DNA of 64,000 nt from Isoetes taiwanensis (taxonomy: Eukaryota > Streptophyta > Lycopodiopsida > Isoetales > Isoetaceae). A program made the translations under genes and the position numbers. The stretch's first letter is position 1. Each line of letters begins with the position of its first letter. This document shows positions 1 through 12,432 of the stretch, in pieces. Below the pieces are notes generated by a model. The model had not been told where the DNA came from. It did not search any database and worked only from the letters and a program-made list of their open reading frames with translations. The stretch spans positions 11,728,163-11,792,162 of the forward strand of contig JAJEKV010000033.1 of the NCBI GenBank assembly GCA_021234155.1, read 5' to 3'.

Positions 1-250
1 GTATTTCTGTTGCGCCACTAGCATCCTTCTACATCACGAAAAGGAAATTGGCCCATCGATTCCGCTTAGCAGGTAAGAACAGAGGGAGGAACTGGTAAGA
101 TCAGATGTATAGAACCAGTTTACCAGGTAGGATTTCGCTTCTACCATTGCTTTTGCTCTTGAATAGAATGCTCTGTTTCTGAAACAAAATGCTCTAGGGT
201 TTAGATTCTTTCTACCACTTTTCCTTTTCCTATCCTTGCTTTTCTGCCTT

Positions 251-340
251 GAATTGATTGTCAAAACATGACTTTGAACTATGATTAAGCCACTTCACCC
301 TCCATCTATGGAGGGCAACCCTCCGTGCGCAGCACCTTGT
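251..340 (+). repeat. Dispersed hairpin repeat, copy 1
   Basis: A short module: GAATTGATTGTCAAAA, then CTTCACCCTCC, a short loop, GGAGGGCAACCCTCCGT and GCGCAGCACCTTG. CCCTCC and GGAGGG pair to form a stem. The same module is seen at 36801-36952 (interrupted), 38111-38170 and 63290-63380. Function is unknown. Confidence 0.7.
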
Positions 341-700
341 TACTCTTGGGCATGGGGTTACGATGCCCAACCGGTGGATATCACATTTGCGCCCACTAAA
401 ATGTGACATGTCATCAAATTTGGCTTTTCCACGGTGGATATAGAAGAAAGCAAAATCGATACACAATTTACATTCTCCTATTCTTCTCCGGAGAACTGGA
501 GAAAGGTTGCTGCGGACTAGAACCTCGGCCAACAGGTATCCCAAAAACTTGATCTTGATTTAGGTATTCTTGTGTCAAACATTATTCTATCAAATCTTTT
601 GGTTGCCCTTATTTTTGTATTTTTGTTTAAGCTTGTGGTTTTTAGCTAATTAGCTACACTCCTTTATTATATTGTAAGGTATCCTTGTTTGAGTTTGCAG

Positions 701-1067
701 GATAGATATTGATTCTCCAACAGAAGAGCAATGCTGCTATTCAAACTTACATGGTGTAGAGGAGATTTCGGATAACTTAAAATCTTTGGAAGAGAAAATT
801 TCAAATAGTCCTGCAGTAACTCAATCAGAGCATCACCAATTGATGCAAATCTTTTATTGATGATGGTGCAGCTATTGAATACATGCAATGGATCTGAAAT
901 TCAGAAATCTTGTGAATATGGAATTTACAAAGTTCTCGGAGCTTCATTACCTGCGAATGAAGCGTATTGCAGAAATCTTGATTATGGTCAAGCAACAGTT
1001 GCAGTACAAATTCCTCCAGATGCCACTAGACGGAATGCCCTTGCAAAGATTCTCTTTGTCACGATGA
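701..1067 (+). pseudogene. Exon-like coding remnant, unrecognised (left copy)
   Basis: A T-rich tract ending in TTTGCAG precedes 701. The frame beginning at 702 is open for 52 codons (IDIDSPTEEQ near the start, NLKSLEEKIS further on). It then meets three stops (858, 861, 876) and reopens in the same frame with ATG 888, reading MDLKFRNLVN and ending at TGA 1065-1067. The second part is rich in K, L, Q and M and looks helical. A different frame (857-1078) is also open, so the true reading is uncertain. The same structure recurs at 63738-64000. A short intron around 855-890 or stop mutations would both explain the break. I do not recognise the family. Confidence 0.3.
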
Positions 1068-1080
1068 TGTCATTGTAGTA

Positions 1081-1561
1081 AAGAAAAAACTGGAGAGCAA
1101 AATTCTAGTCTCTTATTTTGTTGCAAACTAAAGCTTTTCGTATTGTTATGTTATGTTTTTCTATGTTACTCTTTTTAGATTGCAAGCTAGAATTTTGTGA
1201 AGGCTGAATGGCTGATGCTGATCACAAGCTGCTCATGCATGTGAAAAAATGGCTTTAACTTAAAGGCTGATGCACGGTACTTCTTGCTGCATGGTACTTT
1301 TGTGTTGCATGGTACTTGTTGCAGAAAATGGCCCCTGCACAATACTGATGCCTACTGGAGGATATGTCACCACATCGATGTACATATTTGAAGGCTTTAC
1401 GGTTACTTTCCAAGAAAGGAGCTAGTTTTCTTAGTGCCTATGTTTGTGCAGCCAAATGAACAATTCTTATGTAAGTTGAATCCAGTGCTTGTTGTGGAGT
1501 ACATTGGGTGTCATTTGTATGTAGTTGATCTTTGTTGGCCCCCGGATGTTAATTGAAGATC
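1081..1561. other. Intergenic, no gene seen
   Basis: AT-rich sequence with short direct repeats of a GCATGGTACTT word near 1270-1315. No coding or RNA gene signal is visible. Confidence 0.6.
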
Positions 1562-1875
1562 ACCTATGCATGGAGTTTTTGTCGCAAATTGTTTGGCCTC
1601 TCTGTTGTTTTGGTTTAAGTTTGAGGGAGAACCTGTGCATGGAGTTTTTATTGCAGATATTGTTTAGCATCCTCTGTTCTTTTGGTCTAAGTTTGAGGAA
1701 AATTCTTGAAGCAATCATTTGGGTCTGTTCTACTTTGCTCTTTAGTGCCAGTGTATCCCTTAAGCTCTGCCTTCCCTGGTCGAATGTTGCATCAGGCCTT
1801 TTGAGGCAGATTCTTGAAGCAATCATTTTGAATCCATGCTGCTTTGCACTTTAATGCCAGTCATTCCTTAATCCT
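1562..1875. repeat. Two adjacent imperfect tandem duplications
   Basis: Units of about 69 bp begin at 1562 and 1631, sharing GCATGGAGTTTTT and TAAGTTTGAGG. A second pair of about 109 bp begins at 1700 and 1809, sharing ATTCTTGAAGCAATCATTT. The open frames here are by-products of the repeats. Confidence 0.7.
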
Positions 1876-2303
1876 TTACCTTCGCGGTCATTCTTTAATC
1901 CTTGATCTTTGCCTTCTTTGCCTTCCATTCCTGCCCTGGTCAGATGTTGCATCAGGCTCTTTATAGAGTATAAAGTTGAACTAGCTTAGGATGGTGACCA
2001 CCCAGGTTGACGTGCTTGGTTCTCTTTCTGTTATTTCATTTTCATTTGTTTCTTTCTTCCTAATAGAGGAGCTGGTCAATATAGATAGCTTATGAAATGG
2101 TTGAACAATTAAATGATTTAACAATCTTATGCTTGTGAGTCACGTTTTTACCTTTGCCTGCAAGTTGTCTGCAGCTTTAATCTGCACATGTTTTAAGAAT
2201 TCAATTGTTGCTAGCGGCAAAGAAATTGGCTACATTCATCCATATTGGGCCTCAACATGATGTAAATGGAAACACAGTGAGAAGATAAGACATGCACCTT
2301 TTG
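1876..2303. other. Intergenic, no gene seen
   Basis: AT-rich sequence with a short CCTTTACCTTCGC / CCTTGATCTTTGCC repetition near 1875-1930. No gene is supported. Confidence 0.6.
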
Positions 2304-2980
2304 CAGTGATGATTTTAGTGGTACTATACCATAATATGGATATCACTATTTTGGCGATAATCTTATATTCGAAACTTTTTTGGAAGGCGATAAATCTTGT
2401 CCCTTCAAAAAATTTTGTAGTGCATGTGGCGATAAATATTAATCATTAAAGTATTTGCTTAGTACTTGTGACGATGTCTATAATCTTTCCATAGTATTGT
2501 TGTCATGAGTGCAACATAATGACACACATAAGAGCCACTAATTAATGTCATAAACCCCCATTTTATTTTGCTTTTGTATATGAGAGTACTATTTTCTCAA
2601 ATGTGATTGTATCCCATGGTAAAGACATCAAATGGTATGGCTTTATCATGTTTTATAGACATTTAAGGCGTAGGTAAATAATTGAAAACCTTCACCTCTA
2701 ATACTCCCTGATTATATGAAATTGGTAACTCTATGTTTTTTAAGTAGGCAATCTGTTTGAGATTTAAGAATTGAGATTATTGATAAAGAGGCGAAAAAGC
2801 TCCTTCATTAAGTCCATATAGTTGGCGAATGTGGTAGAAGAGGGAAAGCTTCTCCAAAAAAAAATTGGCGAATTAATCTCACCATTTTACTGAAGGAAAC
2901 CTACTAAGCATAGTGGCAAATTTTTTAAAAATTCAAAAATATAGCAATTTTGCGATAAATAGCCACTAAAATCAACACTG
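2304..2980. mobile_element. Non-autonomous TIR element, possibly CACTA-like
   Basis: The left end reads CAGTGATGATTTTAGTGG and the right end, reverse-complemented, reads CAGTGTTGATTTTAGTGG, differing at one base in 18. The interior (677 bp in all) holds recurrent GGCGATAA/GGCGAAT words near both ends, like the subterminal repeats of CACTA elements. No transposase frame is visible, and I found no convincing target duplication. The right end abuts the PPR gene duplicate directly, so a flank may have been lost. Superfamily is uncertain: the CAGTG/CACTG termini would also suit hAT. Confidence 0.45.
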
Positions 2981-2981
2981 G

Positions 2982-3913
2982 CCAGGAGCCCTTCATCGTT
3001 CTCGGCATATGCAGCAATTATTGAACCCCATGCCACCATATTTCGATCCTTCAATTCATCAAACACTTTTCGTGCCTCCTCGATGCTTCCACATTTGCAA
3101 TACATGTCTACAAGACTACTTCCCACAAAAAGATCTTGTTCAAGACCAGCATTGACAACCTCCCTATGGATAAGCCTCCCTTGTGTAAGATTTGATGTTG
3201 CACTGCATGCCTGCAAGACCCTAAGATAAACATAGCAAGGCTTGGTGCCTACTTGCCATTTTTGTTGTACCAGGGCAATGGCTGGCTCGCGCCTTGTTCA
3301 AGTCTAGCATAACCTGTGACAATTGCATTCCGGGCATATTCAATTGGGCTTTGGGATCTTACGGAATGCTTGTTCGCTTCCTCCAATTGTCCACAAGAGA
3401 TGAGTATGTGAATCACAAGGTTAACAAGTTGTTCAACGATATCAAGTCCACTCTGAGCCATAAGGCCTTGAATTCTCCTCACACATTCTAAATTTGGCCT
3501 TCTCACGCATTCTCTCAGCGTTGGCAATGGTCTCGGTTATTGCAACTCCCTGCATTTGCATAACCTCTGCACTCTTGAGTGCATCAAACAACCAGCTTTG
3601 TACTGTTCAAATCCTCAATAGTCCTAATAATTATGCACAAAATGAGTTCAGTTCACATGATGTGATAAAGCTAAACTAAAACATCTATAAATTCAATACC
3701 TAAACGAATCTCCATATGATAAGCCCGAGATAGATTTCGAATAGTCGGCAAAACCCACTATAGTTTTCAATGAGACTGCTTGAGAGGGTAAAATGACAAT
3801 CGAAACAAAATAAAATGACAAAGAAAATCATTCATTTCGACCTTAGTAGCGCGCATGCTATCGGAGGACGAAAATGAGCCTTAAGCGAAATGGCATGGCG
3901 TGTTAAACGCCAT
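2982..3913 (-). pseudogene. Truncated duplicate of the PPR gene 5' part with its upstream region
   Basis: Matches 54213-55153 in the same orientation. It covers the first ~220 codons of the PPR frame (2982 to about 3650) and about 260 bp of upstream sequence. Coding continuity is broken by indels: two shorter frames remain (2887-3216 and 3249-3527). The match stops on the left at the TIR element and on the right at the assembly gap. Many differences from the intact copy fall on CTG or CAG triplets. It lacks the E/DYW end and cannot make a full protein. Confidence 0.9.
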
Positions 3914-3926
3914 NNNNNNNNNNNNN
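3914..3926. other. Assembly gap (13 N)
   Basis: Thirteen undetermined bases lie exactly where the PPR duplicate gives way to a microsatellite, so the real junction is unresolved. Confidence 1.
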
Positions 3927-4043
3927 CGATAATGATAATGATAATGATAATGATAATGATAATGATAATGATAATGATAATGATAATGATAATGAAATAA
4001 TGAATAATATTAATGATAATTAATGATAATGATAATGATATAT
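3927..4043. repeat. AATGAT-type microsatellite
   Basis: A run of GATAAT/AATGAT hexamers and related units. The isoleucine-rich open frame on the minus strand is an artefact of this repeat. Confidence 0.95.
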
Positions 4044-5167
4044 TGACAATCATTATAGATTGAATACAAGTTTTGCTTTTGAAATATACATTTGTGTTTT
4101 CATACGTTGGTAAGGCGTTAAGCGCCATATACCAAGGTTACGGGTTCAGCGCCTTGGTTGTGAAAGTGGCCATGCAATGTAAAGTTGGTGGGGAAGGACC
4201 GCCCGGCAATGTAAAGTGGTGGAGGCCGGGAGGACCCATCACGGGTGTGTTGTTGCAAAGTGTCACATGTGTCCGATGGGGGCCTTAGTGTGGCGTTAAA
4301 ATCACTTCTTCTTCTTCTTCTCATATATTTTACCTACACCTTGCATGCTTTTCTCTAGATTCAATAAAGGGTCCCGGCCGGGTTGTGTGAGTTATAGATT
4401 CTCTTTGGGCTTTTGAGCAGGGGATAATAGTGTCAAAATGATTTCCTATCAAGTCTATTTAGGTGGATTAATTTGTGGATGTTTAATGTTGATCTGAATG
4501 GAATTTTTTCTATCAAAGTATAGAATTGGAAAATGGGTCATGGAGGGATACGCATATGGAGTCGATCGACCCTTATCAAACAAACAAAAATGTAACAAGG
4601 ATGTGTTTGGATTGAGCTCCAATGTTTTAAATCATACTCAAACCTACACGTAAGTGGGGATTTTCCTTGAAAGCGGTGGTGGAGCGATATCCTCACCTAA
4701 GGTTAAAAGCGAAACCAAAGGGAGCAGAACCGGCTATGCAGCCGATTGCAAAACAGCTCGCCCGAGCCAAATGTCTTCAATCTCACGCCAAATCTCAAAT
4801 AGCGAGGAAGATTTTAGGTATCCAAAAAATCCCGAGGCCGAGAACATTGTTGCTTTAAAATTTTGTTTTCCATATGTGTCACCCTGAGAAGAGAGTGGCT
4901 TCAAACAATTTTTGCAAGGTGTCAGCGTTAAGAAATTTTGGGGTCAAACAAATTCAGCTCAAACAAAAAAGAAACATCCATTATATATGAGTGATAATAC
5001 CATTCATAACGAGCATCGTAAATATTAGTCAGTGCCATGTTAGAACCATGGGTATATCTGTGGCATATTGGGGTACATCCGTGCCATATTTTGACTACGT
5101 GTAAAACCATGATTCCTTATACACATTTTTTTGGGACTTAGAAAATTTTTAAGGTTTCTTGTAATTC
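4044..5167. other. Intergenic, with a possible short retroposon at about 4110-4330
   Basis: Around 4110-4330 a GGCGTTAAGCGCC hairpin, a GGGTTCAGCGCC word resembling a pol III B box, and a terminal CTTCTTCTTC run suggest a tRNA-derived short repeat, but no clear A box is seen. The rest shows no supported gene. Short frames at 4654-4887 are unrecognised. Confidence 0.3.
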
Positions 5168-5170
5168 TAA

Positions 5171-5571
5171 GGGCCAGATTCCACTATCTCCATTTTGGTT
5201 CCTGGAAGTTGAGGACAACCAATCAAGAGGCAGGATTTAGAAATTACTTTAGTTTTCGATTCCACTAGCCCGGTGGAAGTTAAGCCCGAGGATTTTGCCG
5301 GAAGAGGTATGGGCGGGCGTGGAAAGCAAAAGTGTTAAGCTTCCGGCGGGGGATGACCTCCGAAAGTCTTTTACGGCCGGAAGGAAGCGCCAAGTTCTAA
5401 AAACTGGCCTGCCCTTATCGAGATCAATGCTTCAAATTACATTGTGGTTTAATTGCCTCCACCAGGTGGAATACCTTGGCGGAGAACTTTGTTCCGTTCA
5501 ATTGAAGGCGGTTAAGTGGCGATTCGTCAAAAGCGTCAAACTTCCGGATCTCTGCAAGTGGAATCTAGCCC
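5171..5571. mobile_element. PIF/Harbinger-like MITE
   Basis: The left end reads GGGCCAGATTCCACT and the right end, reverse-complemented, GGGCTAGATTCCACT. Both sides carry TAA (5168-5170 and 5572-5574), the three-base target duplication of PIF/Harbinger elements (TTA/TAA). Length is 401 bp. The interior has further copies of the GATTCCAC/GTGGAA word as imperfect inverted repeats. The element is non-autonomous: the 94-codon frame inside (5295-5579) has no transposase features. It shares its termini with the element at 49766-50918. Confidence 0.8.
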
Positions 5572-6381
5572 TAACATGATCTGACCATTCTAGGATGGGT
5601 CCTATGATAGGCATCTGGCGAAGTGAAGTGGTGTTCTCATTGAGCTTTGTAAAACATTGAGTACAAATGGATCCCTGGGGTAGATAAACTTGAAAATATG
5701 AACTTTAAATGCTCGAAACTAGACAATCATCGAGAGCATGATGATCTTGAAGAATACAACATAAAAATGGTTTTATCCAGCCACTTGGTCGATGGAAAGG
5801 TGAAGACCGGTATTTGCTCCTCATCGGGAAGAAGAACCACGCCTTCTTAGGTTTTTGGGGAAACCAAAGCAAATAGTTGAAGCCACGACCCATGCACTAT
5901 GGCAACCATAAGACCTTAGCGATCTGCGGAATCAAAGACTGAAAGAAAAATAACCCGTCAATGGGTTAGATGCCGCAGGCAAAGCTGACTTCGGAGGCTC
6001 GAGGACCCGTAGAAAACAACAACCGACCAATCGAGGAACCCGTCGGCCGGAATGACCGCCAGCGGGAACAAACAACCGATTAGTGCTGCCTGGAGGGCTC
6101 GGCGCCGCCCGAAAAAACAATAAATATGATCTTTCGGAGGACATGACGCCGCAGAGAAAACATGAATAATAAAATATTTCAGAGGCGGCTGAAATGCCAC
6201 TCAGAGAAAACATGAATGAATAAATAAAATACTAGTGCCATCGCAGAAAGTTGGGAAATCAATAAAGTATGCCGAGAGGCTACAAAGCCTGTTGAGGAAA
6301 TAAAGAATGCAAATTTAAGGACATAGAAAGGAAAAGTGAACACGATCAAATGAAAAACACATCAAGGGAGGGAGAATTGGG

Positions 6382-6499
6382 GAAGCCCGATAGGATAGAA
6401 GAAGGAGAAATCTAAGCTCAAGAAACGCCGATGATAGAACAATGAAGAAATTTGAATAAATAGGAGGAGGATCCGGGGGCGATCCCCATCAAGGAATGT
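6382..6499 (+). repeat. Direct repeat, left member
   Basis: Shares CCCGATAGGATAG, TGATAGAACAATGAAGAAA and CCCCATCAAGGAATGT with 12312-12432 in the same orientation, 5.9 kb apart, with small indels. Possible remnants of LTRs. Confidence 0.75.
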
Positions 6500-9400
6500 C
6501 GGTTCGATTGCTGTCGCAATAGAACTGCGGGCATTCCCAGGATGGGTCCCAAGATAGGTACTCCACCGCCGATAGAAGAGGAACAAACCAAAACCACTTC
6601 AGCATGGAGACTGAAAAGAAGAGAAGCTAAAGAGAAATATAGTAAAAGAAAGGGAGAAACAAGTCTACAAGGGTCACCGAAAAGAATGTACGTATAAGGT
6701 CAAGGGACAAATGAGTGTAATGGATCTAAAAATGGCAACAACAAAGGCACAAGCATGCATGTAATTACTGGAAAGAGCCAATGGGAAATGACGAGGAAGA
6801 AATACATAGAAAGGAAGAACATAACACTCAGAGAAAGGGAGCTGTGTAAGTGGGAGCCGCAGAATATAGTGGCATGGAAATAAGGCGACTAAGAAAGGCA
6901 AGTGAAGTAAAAGTAAAAGGTCGGAATAAAAAGAGTGGAAAGAAAAAGTGGAGAAGGTGGACGAGGACAAAACTCAAAGAGAAAAGCGGATCTGAGAAAA
7001 GGAATCAATGATCCACATCGTTAATCTAATAAACAATGAAAAACCACGGAACAAAGGAATATATACTAACAGAGCAAAAAAGAAGTCAACAAAAAATGCA
7101 AACAAGAGAGTGCACAAAAAATGAGCTAGAGACCGGAAATAATGAGGAACATATCGCTTAAAAAGGAGTGCAACAAACCTAGAATGACAAGTGAATCTAA
7201 AAATAGATTAAAAAGTGGAACAAAGAAAGGGAGAAACAAGTCCATAAGGATCCATAGGAACAAAATGAAATAGGAGAATGCACGGATAAGGCTAATGGGA
7301 CATATGGAGACAAAAGGAATAAATGGAGAGAATAAAGGCTCAAAGCGAAAAACCAAAATATAAAAAATTGGACTAAAAAAGGGTCAAAAAGATTTGCGAA
7401 AAAAAAGAAAAATGCTAGAAATAAATAAACCTACTAACAAAACTGAATAAACAAAAAATAAGGCATAAAAGGCACTTGAGAAAGTAGAAATCATGGAAAA
7501 ATTAAGAACAACAAACTAGGCCTAAAGAACTCACAAAATAAGAAGAGGAAATGGTATTGGTGGATGGACAAATTAAAAAACAAGTTAAAGGGAATGCTGG
7601 GAATAAGGATATCAAGCAATGAAGCGGTAACATAGAACAAAAAGGTTACGTAGATAAAAGCGGACTAAGCATCTGAAAGGTCATAAAAAGACATCAAGTG
7701 GAACAATTAGAACAATAGCACAAAAAGGCTAAAGGGACAATAAGACAAATAGCACCAAGAGATCGGTTTGTCTAAGTGAAGCCCGAAGTTAATGTGCCGA
7801 AAAACAAAATAATGGAAATAAATGAGCAAGCGAGGCTAAATAACAAAATGGGGCGGAACAAAGCGAAAGCGGATAGATAATACTCATGAAACCATTTCAT
7901 CATTATGAAATAAATAGAATAGGACATCAAACAACAAAAATAAGTAACCTAGAAGCAACACAACTACCATAAAGAACAAAATATAGTAATAGAAACCGGA
8001 GCATAGTAATGAAACATAGTAATGAAAAACAACATAGTGTCGAGAACATAGTAATGGAAAAAGCGACATCAAACAACCACGTTAAGATTAACGAGGTCAA
8101 GCGTCATACAAGACAAAACAGTAATGGAATACAAAAGATCCCGAGTGAAAACAACTAGAACAAAGGGTACAAATGGAGGTGGAGGACCAACCTAAGGCAA
8201 TTGGCAAAAGGAATCATCGGCTTATGTGAAGCAAAGTCCATGAAGCATATGGTGAATAAATGGCACAGTGGTCTCCATGTGAAAAAGGTCAAAAAGTTAT
8301 AAGAAAACACAGTTGCAAAAGTATAAGCAAATCAATGGGACAATGGTTCATCGAAGGTCGCCGAGGTGAAAAGGAACTCATCAAGTAAAAACGAAATGAA
8401 ATCTATATGACCAACTTAGACTAAATTCCTGCAGGTTGACATAGAGGAGCGACCATAAAGCCGTATCGAAACAAAAGGGCGACCACGGGATACAACACCA
8501 TAAACCATGAAAGATCCCCAAAGGCACTTAAAGGAATCTTGAAAAGAACATAAAGATGTAGGATGATGGGGACAACAAAGTCCCGCAGAACAATATAGCG
8601 AATATTCAAGCGGCGACACTAGTCTTCAAAAGAAACCAAATAAGAAACCAATGCTAAAGAAACCAATGCTAAAACGAATCAATGCCCATACATTTCTAGA
8701 AGAAGAATGCATCGGATGAAACCATAAAAATGCCCAAGGCACAATGAAACTTTTTGCGATTATAAGCATTATCTACCCAATGCATATGATCAAAATAAGC
8801 CTCCTATCATTCAAGCGTTGAGCATAAAAAAAAAATTACACAAATGAAACTTCGAGAATCGAGGATATGAAATTATCTAACATGAATATCACAGACCAAT
8901 ATATGTAGAACATTACATACCAAGACTTCAACAAAAATGAATGCATAGAAATTCAAACCCTAGTTAAACCTAATACAACAAATGCATAGAAAAGCACTTC
9001 GGCGTTTTTGGTTCGGCTCAACTAAATGCACAACTTTGCAAATGTAGGGAAGGCGAAGGACCAGTCTCCTCTGGGGATCCCGATCCTCCTCGGGGAGATC
9101 TATGAAAGATATGGCAACAAAGCACCTATCCAGGATGTCAAATGATGCATAGGCATCATACCTACAAAATGATCCCAAGACTAGTAGCATTGCCAAGAAA
9201 TATGATATCTAGAGTGAAGTAAAATCCCGATGAGATCAAATAAAAGGAAAGGAGCTAATAAGAGAAAGCGACCAAAATGAAATTAATAGATCAAAGTGGG
9301 ACTAGTGGGACTAAAGGCATAGGGTATGAAGCATTAGAGAAAGGATGGATCGATGTAATAACAACGATAAGAACATGGAAACAACTGGAGAAAAGACATC

Positions 9401-10699
9401 AAAGGATCTAAAATCAGAACAATCAAAAAAAAAGGACGAATGGTACCAAAGGTGATGCAAAAGGACTGAACAACTAAACAAGAAATGCTATGAAGGGGTC
9501 AAAGGGACCAACATGGAACAAAATGAAAACCGCAATGAGGGGTAGACAAGGACAAAGAATGCAAAGCAATTGGAACCAAGACATTCAAAGACCAAAAAGG
9601 GGACCCTAAGAGTAAAAAAGGCAAGGTACGAAGGTGATAAAAAGAATGGTGGAATCAAGACAAATGGAACAATATAAGATCGTGTAGCGGGCATAATGTA
9701 AGCATTAGGATTACCAAAATGAAACAAACATCTAAGAAAGAAAGAAAGAATAAAAATATAGGCGTCAATGGAAACTCACAGGGCCTTAAAAATGAAAGCT
9801 AGCGACAATAAATATGAAATGTTAAAAATACCTCCTAGAAACTCACGGCCATGTGGATTTCTAACGCCACGGACCTCTAGGCATATATCCGAGGAGAAGT
9901 AACTCAAATGGATCTTGAATGCTAGGACTAATGGTTGATAATGGTGTGATGAGGCGATCAAACACAAATCTCTCCTTGCACCCGGCCCAAAGATCAAAAA
10001 GCTAAGTAGGTTACTTTGCACAACCTAGAACCAATTGAATTGGGATATGTGGTACAAGCATTAGCATGAATCGATGCTTTCGGTTTTTAGCCAAAATATC
10101 GTTAAGTGAAGACCACAACAAACTCCAAACCACAAATGGAGACTACAACAAATCTTTCCGAGAGAATGTATTATTAGCCGACAACATGACATCTATGAAC
10201 CAAAATGTCAATTCAAAAGCAAATGTTGCAAAAATATTGAAACAATAAAGTTGATAGAATAAAATCAACAATAGAGATATGTGGAGCAAAAGTGGATATG
10301 CATGAAAAGAGTACCACTGGCAAGTCGAGGAAAAGATTGCAAACCAATAAGCATCTGAAGGAATGGCCAAACACCGAACTCAAGGTCACCCCAATTCTAA
10401 CAATTTTCCCCTACTATGTTGATAAAATGCAAGCAGTTAGATTTAGGAACCCCATCAAGGGAACTCTAGAGAGAGAAACTAAGGAGAAAATAAGGTCTCT
10501 TGAATCCTAATAATGTTCTCAATGTGTTTATAGCGTGCAAACATATTTGTTCGAGGAACCTTAATGGCAAGTGTGAGGGAATAGGCGAGCGAATCCCATC
10601 ATCTTGACTATAAAGCATCACGGAGGGAACCTTGACTAATGCTTTGCAAAAATAATGCTATAAAATCATATATCGTCTATATGTCGGGGAACAAAGATA

Positions 10700-11310
10700 T
10701 CCTACGGACCCTAAAAAGGATACATGACTAATCAAATACAAGTCAAGAAATGCAATTAAGAAAACACATTTAAAGGGTACAAAGTAAAGCGTAGCTATAA
10801 CCTCACAAGGAATACATGACTCATCAAAAATTGCCTTCAAAGGAAATGCGTTTAAAGGGTATAAAATAAAGGAAGTTATAAACCTCGAGAAAAAATGCAA
10901 AGCGATTAATTAAAATACCGTCAAGAAAAACAAAAACATCTTTTAAGGTACAAAATGCGAGGGTTGACCTCGGAAAGGCAAATGTAAAAGCGACTAAGAA
11001 ATAAATAGAAATAAAAAGCAAAGTAATGCAACTAAGAAATAAATAGAAAGAAAAATAAATAGAAAAGAAATAAATAGAAAGAAAAGGCAAAAAGTAATGC
11101 AACCACGAAATAAATAAAATAAAGATCTTTAAGGTACAAAGTAAGCGAGGTTGACCTCGGAGAAAGGCAAGTAAAGCGACTAAGAAATAAATAGAAATAA
11201 AAGCAAGTAATGCAACTAAGAAATAAATAGAAAGAAAAATAAATAGAAAGAAATAAAGAGAAAGAAGTAAATAATGCAACCACGAAATAAATAAAAGAAA
11301 AAATAGAAAA
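10700..11310. repeat. Degenerate tandem repeats, purine-rich
   Basis: Units built around TTTAAGGTACAAA, GAGGTTGACCTCGG, GCGACTAAGAAATAAATAG and AAGTAATGCAAC recur with a period near 190 bp (for example from about 10940 and 11130). Earlier, more diverged units sit at 10770-10880. The minus-strand open frames here follow from the repeat. Confidence 0.7.
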
Positions 11311-12311
11311 GAACTCGTTAATTAAGAGATTCGAGCTCGAAACCTCTACAACAAACACTATACATCTCAACCAACAATCAAAACTAATTCAAGTAATTTA
11401 AATCGGACATTTCAAGCTGATGAGCAGCTATTGTACAAGCCTATGCGAGAAACCAAAAAGCTTTCTCTTCGCATGATGGAACCCGCGGATCTGTTCTTTT
11501 TGTCGAATAGCAACTAGTAGAGGGAGTCCACCTGACCTTGTTGTAGCCAACATGGCTCTAAATATAGGTGTCGATCAACAAAAGCAGAAATTGGTAACAA
11601 ATAGTGAGCAAGCAATCTCGACCGGCATTCAGGCCCTAAAAATCATGTATAAAGTGCCTATTTACATCTCTGAAAGGCTAGATCCTGATCAACTAAAGAA
11701 TATTTGGAAAAAGTAGAAGAAAAAATAGAAGATGATTGACTCTAAGCGACAAAGCCGTTCAACTAACCCGGCTCCTAGTCGGTTGTGAAGAATAAACAAT
11801 GGAGACCCAACCAGCCATCCATCAAGAAAAATGGAAAAAAGAACTTATCTGAATGAGCGAGATGAATCCGGATTGTGAAGTTGAAGCCATGCTTTGCGGA
11901 TCAACTCTCATACGGTACATTACTTATAGCAGCAGCGGCCCGCAAAAGGGAACCGAATGATCATTCATGCGGAGGTAAAGTAAAGGAAAGGTCGAAGACA
12001 AGTCAGGAGCTTGGCACATAGCCCATAGCGTAATGTCGGTTCTTTTGGGCTCAAGTCAACCGATTAGATCGAAGATCTTGAAAAATACCACGAATCAATT
12101 TGCAACATGGCCCAATCCTAGCCCTAAAGCCCGATGAAAGGCAGAGATAAGCCCTAAAGCCGATGAAAGAAAGTGTGCAAAAACCTCTTTTGCAATCAAA
12201 GCGCCCCTAATACCCATCAAATACACGGATTGCAATATGCGGATCAAATCGTCGCCAATATGTAGATCAAATCCGTGCGGACTACAACAAGTAGAACTAG
12301 AAAACTAGGAG

Positions 12312-12432
12312 AAAGCCCGATAGGATAGAGAAGAAGGAGAAATCTAGCTCAAAGAAGCGTAGATGATAGAACAATGAAGAAATTTTGAATAAATGGGAGG
12401 AGTGACAAAGGGGCGTCCCCATCAAGGAATGT
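12312..12432 (+). repeat. Direct repeat, right member
   Basis: Partner of 6382-6499. The flanks of the two copies differ, so only the shared core is secure. Confidence 0.75.

Larger units (their letters stand above)
1..1080. repeat. Left copy of a block repeated at the right edge of the window
   Basis: The first ~990 bases match 63031-64000 in the same orientation, at roughly nine bases in ten by eye, with many one- to three-base indels. The block holds, in order, a T-rich leader, a hairpin repeat near 300, a possible exon ending in a GT donor near 535, an intron-like T-rich stretch and a possible exon from 701. The two copies are about 63 kb apart, so this could be a tandem segmental duplication, a dispersed gene family or an assembly redundancy. 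Sequence 5' of base 1 is not available, so the true left border is unknown. Confidence 0.85.

Noticed and set aside
1975-2030. AGGATGGTGACC-like word, considered as 5S rRNA or Cassandra
   Set aside because: Too short, no flanking 5S sequence, no LTR ends.
3832-4128. Isoleucine-rich minus-strand frame
   Set aside because: Encoded by the AATGAT microsatellite and crosses the assembly gap.
5585-6580. AGGATGGGTCC words at about 5593 and 6540, considered as 5S-derived
   Set aside because: Only ~11 bases match; no box A or C structure.
10824-11370. Minus-strand frames of 151 and 112 codons rich in F, L, I and Y
   Set aside because: They mirror a purine-rich tandem repeat on the plus strand; composition alone explains them.
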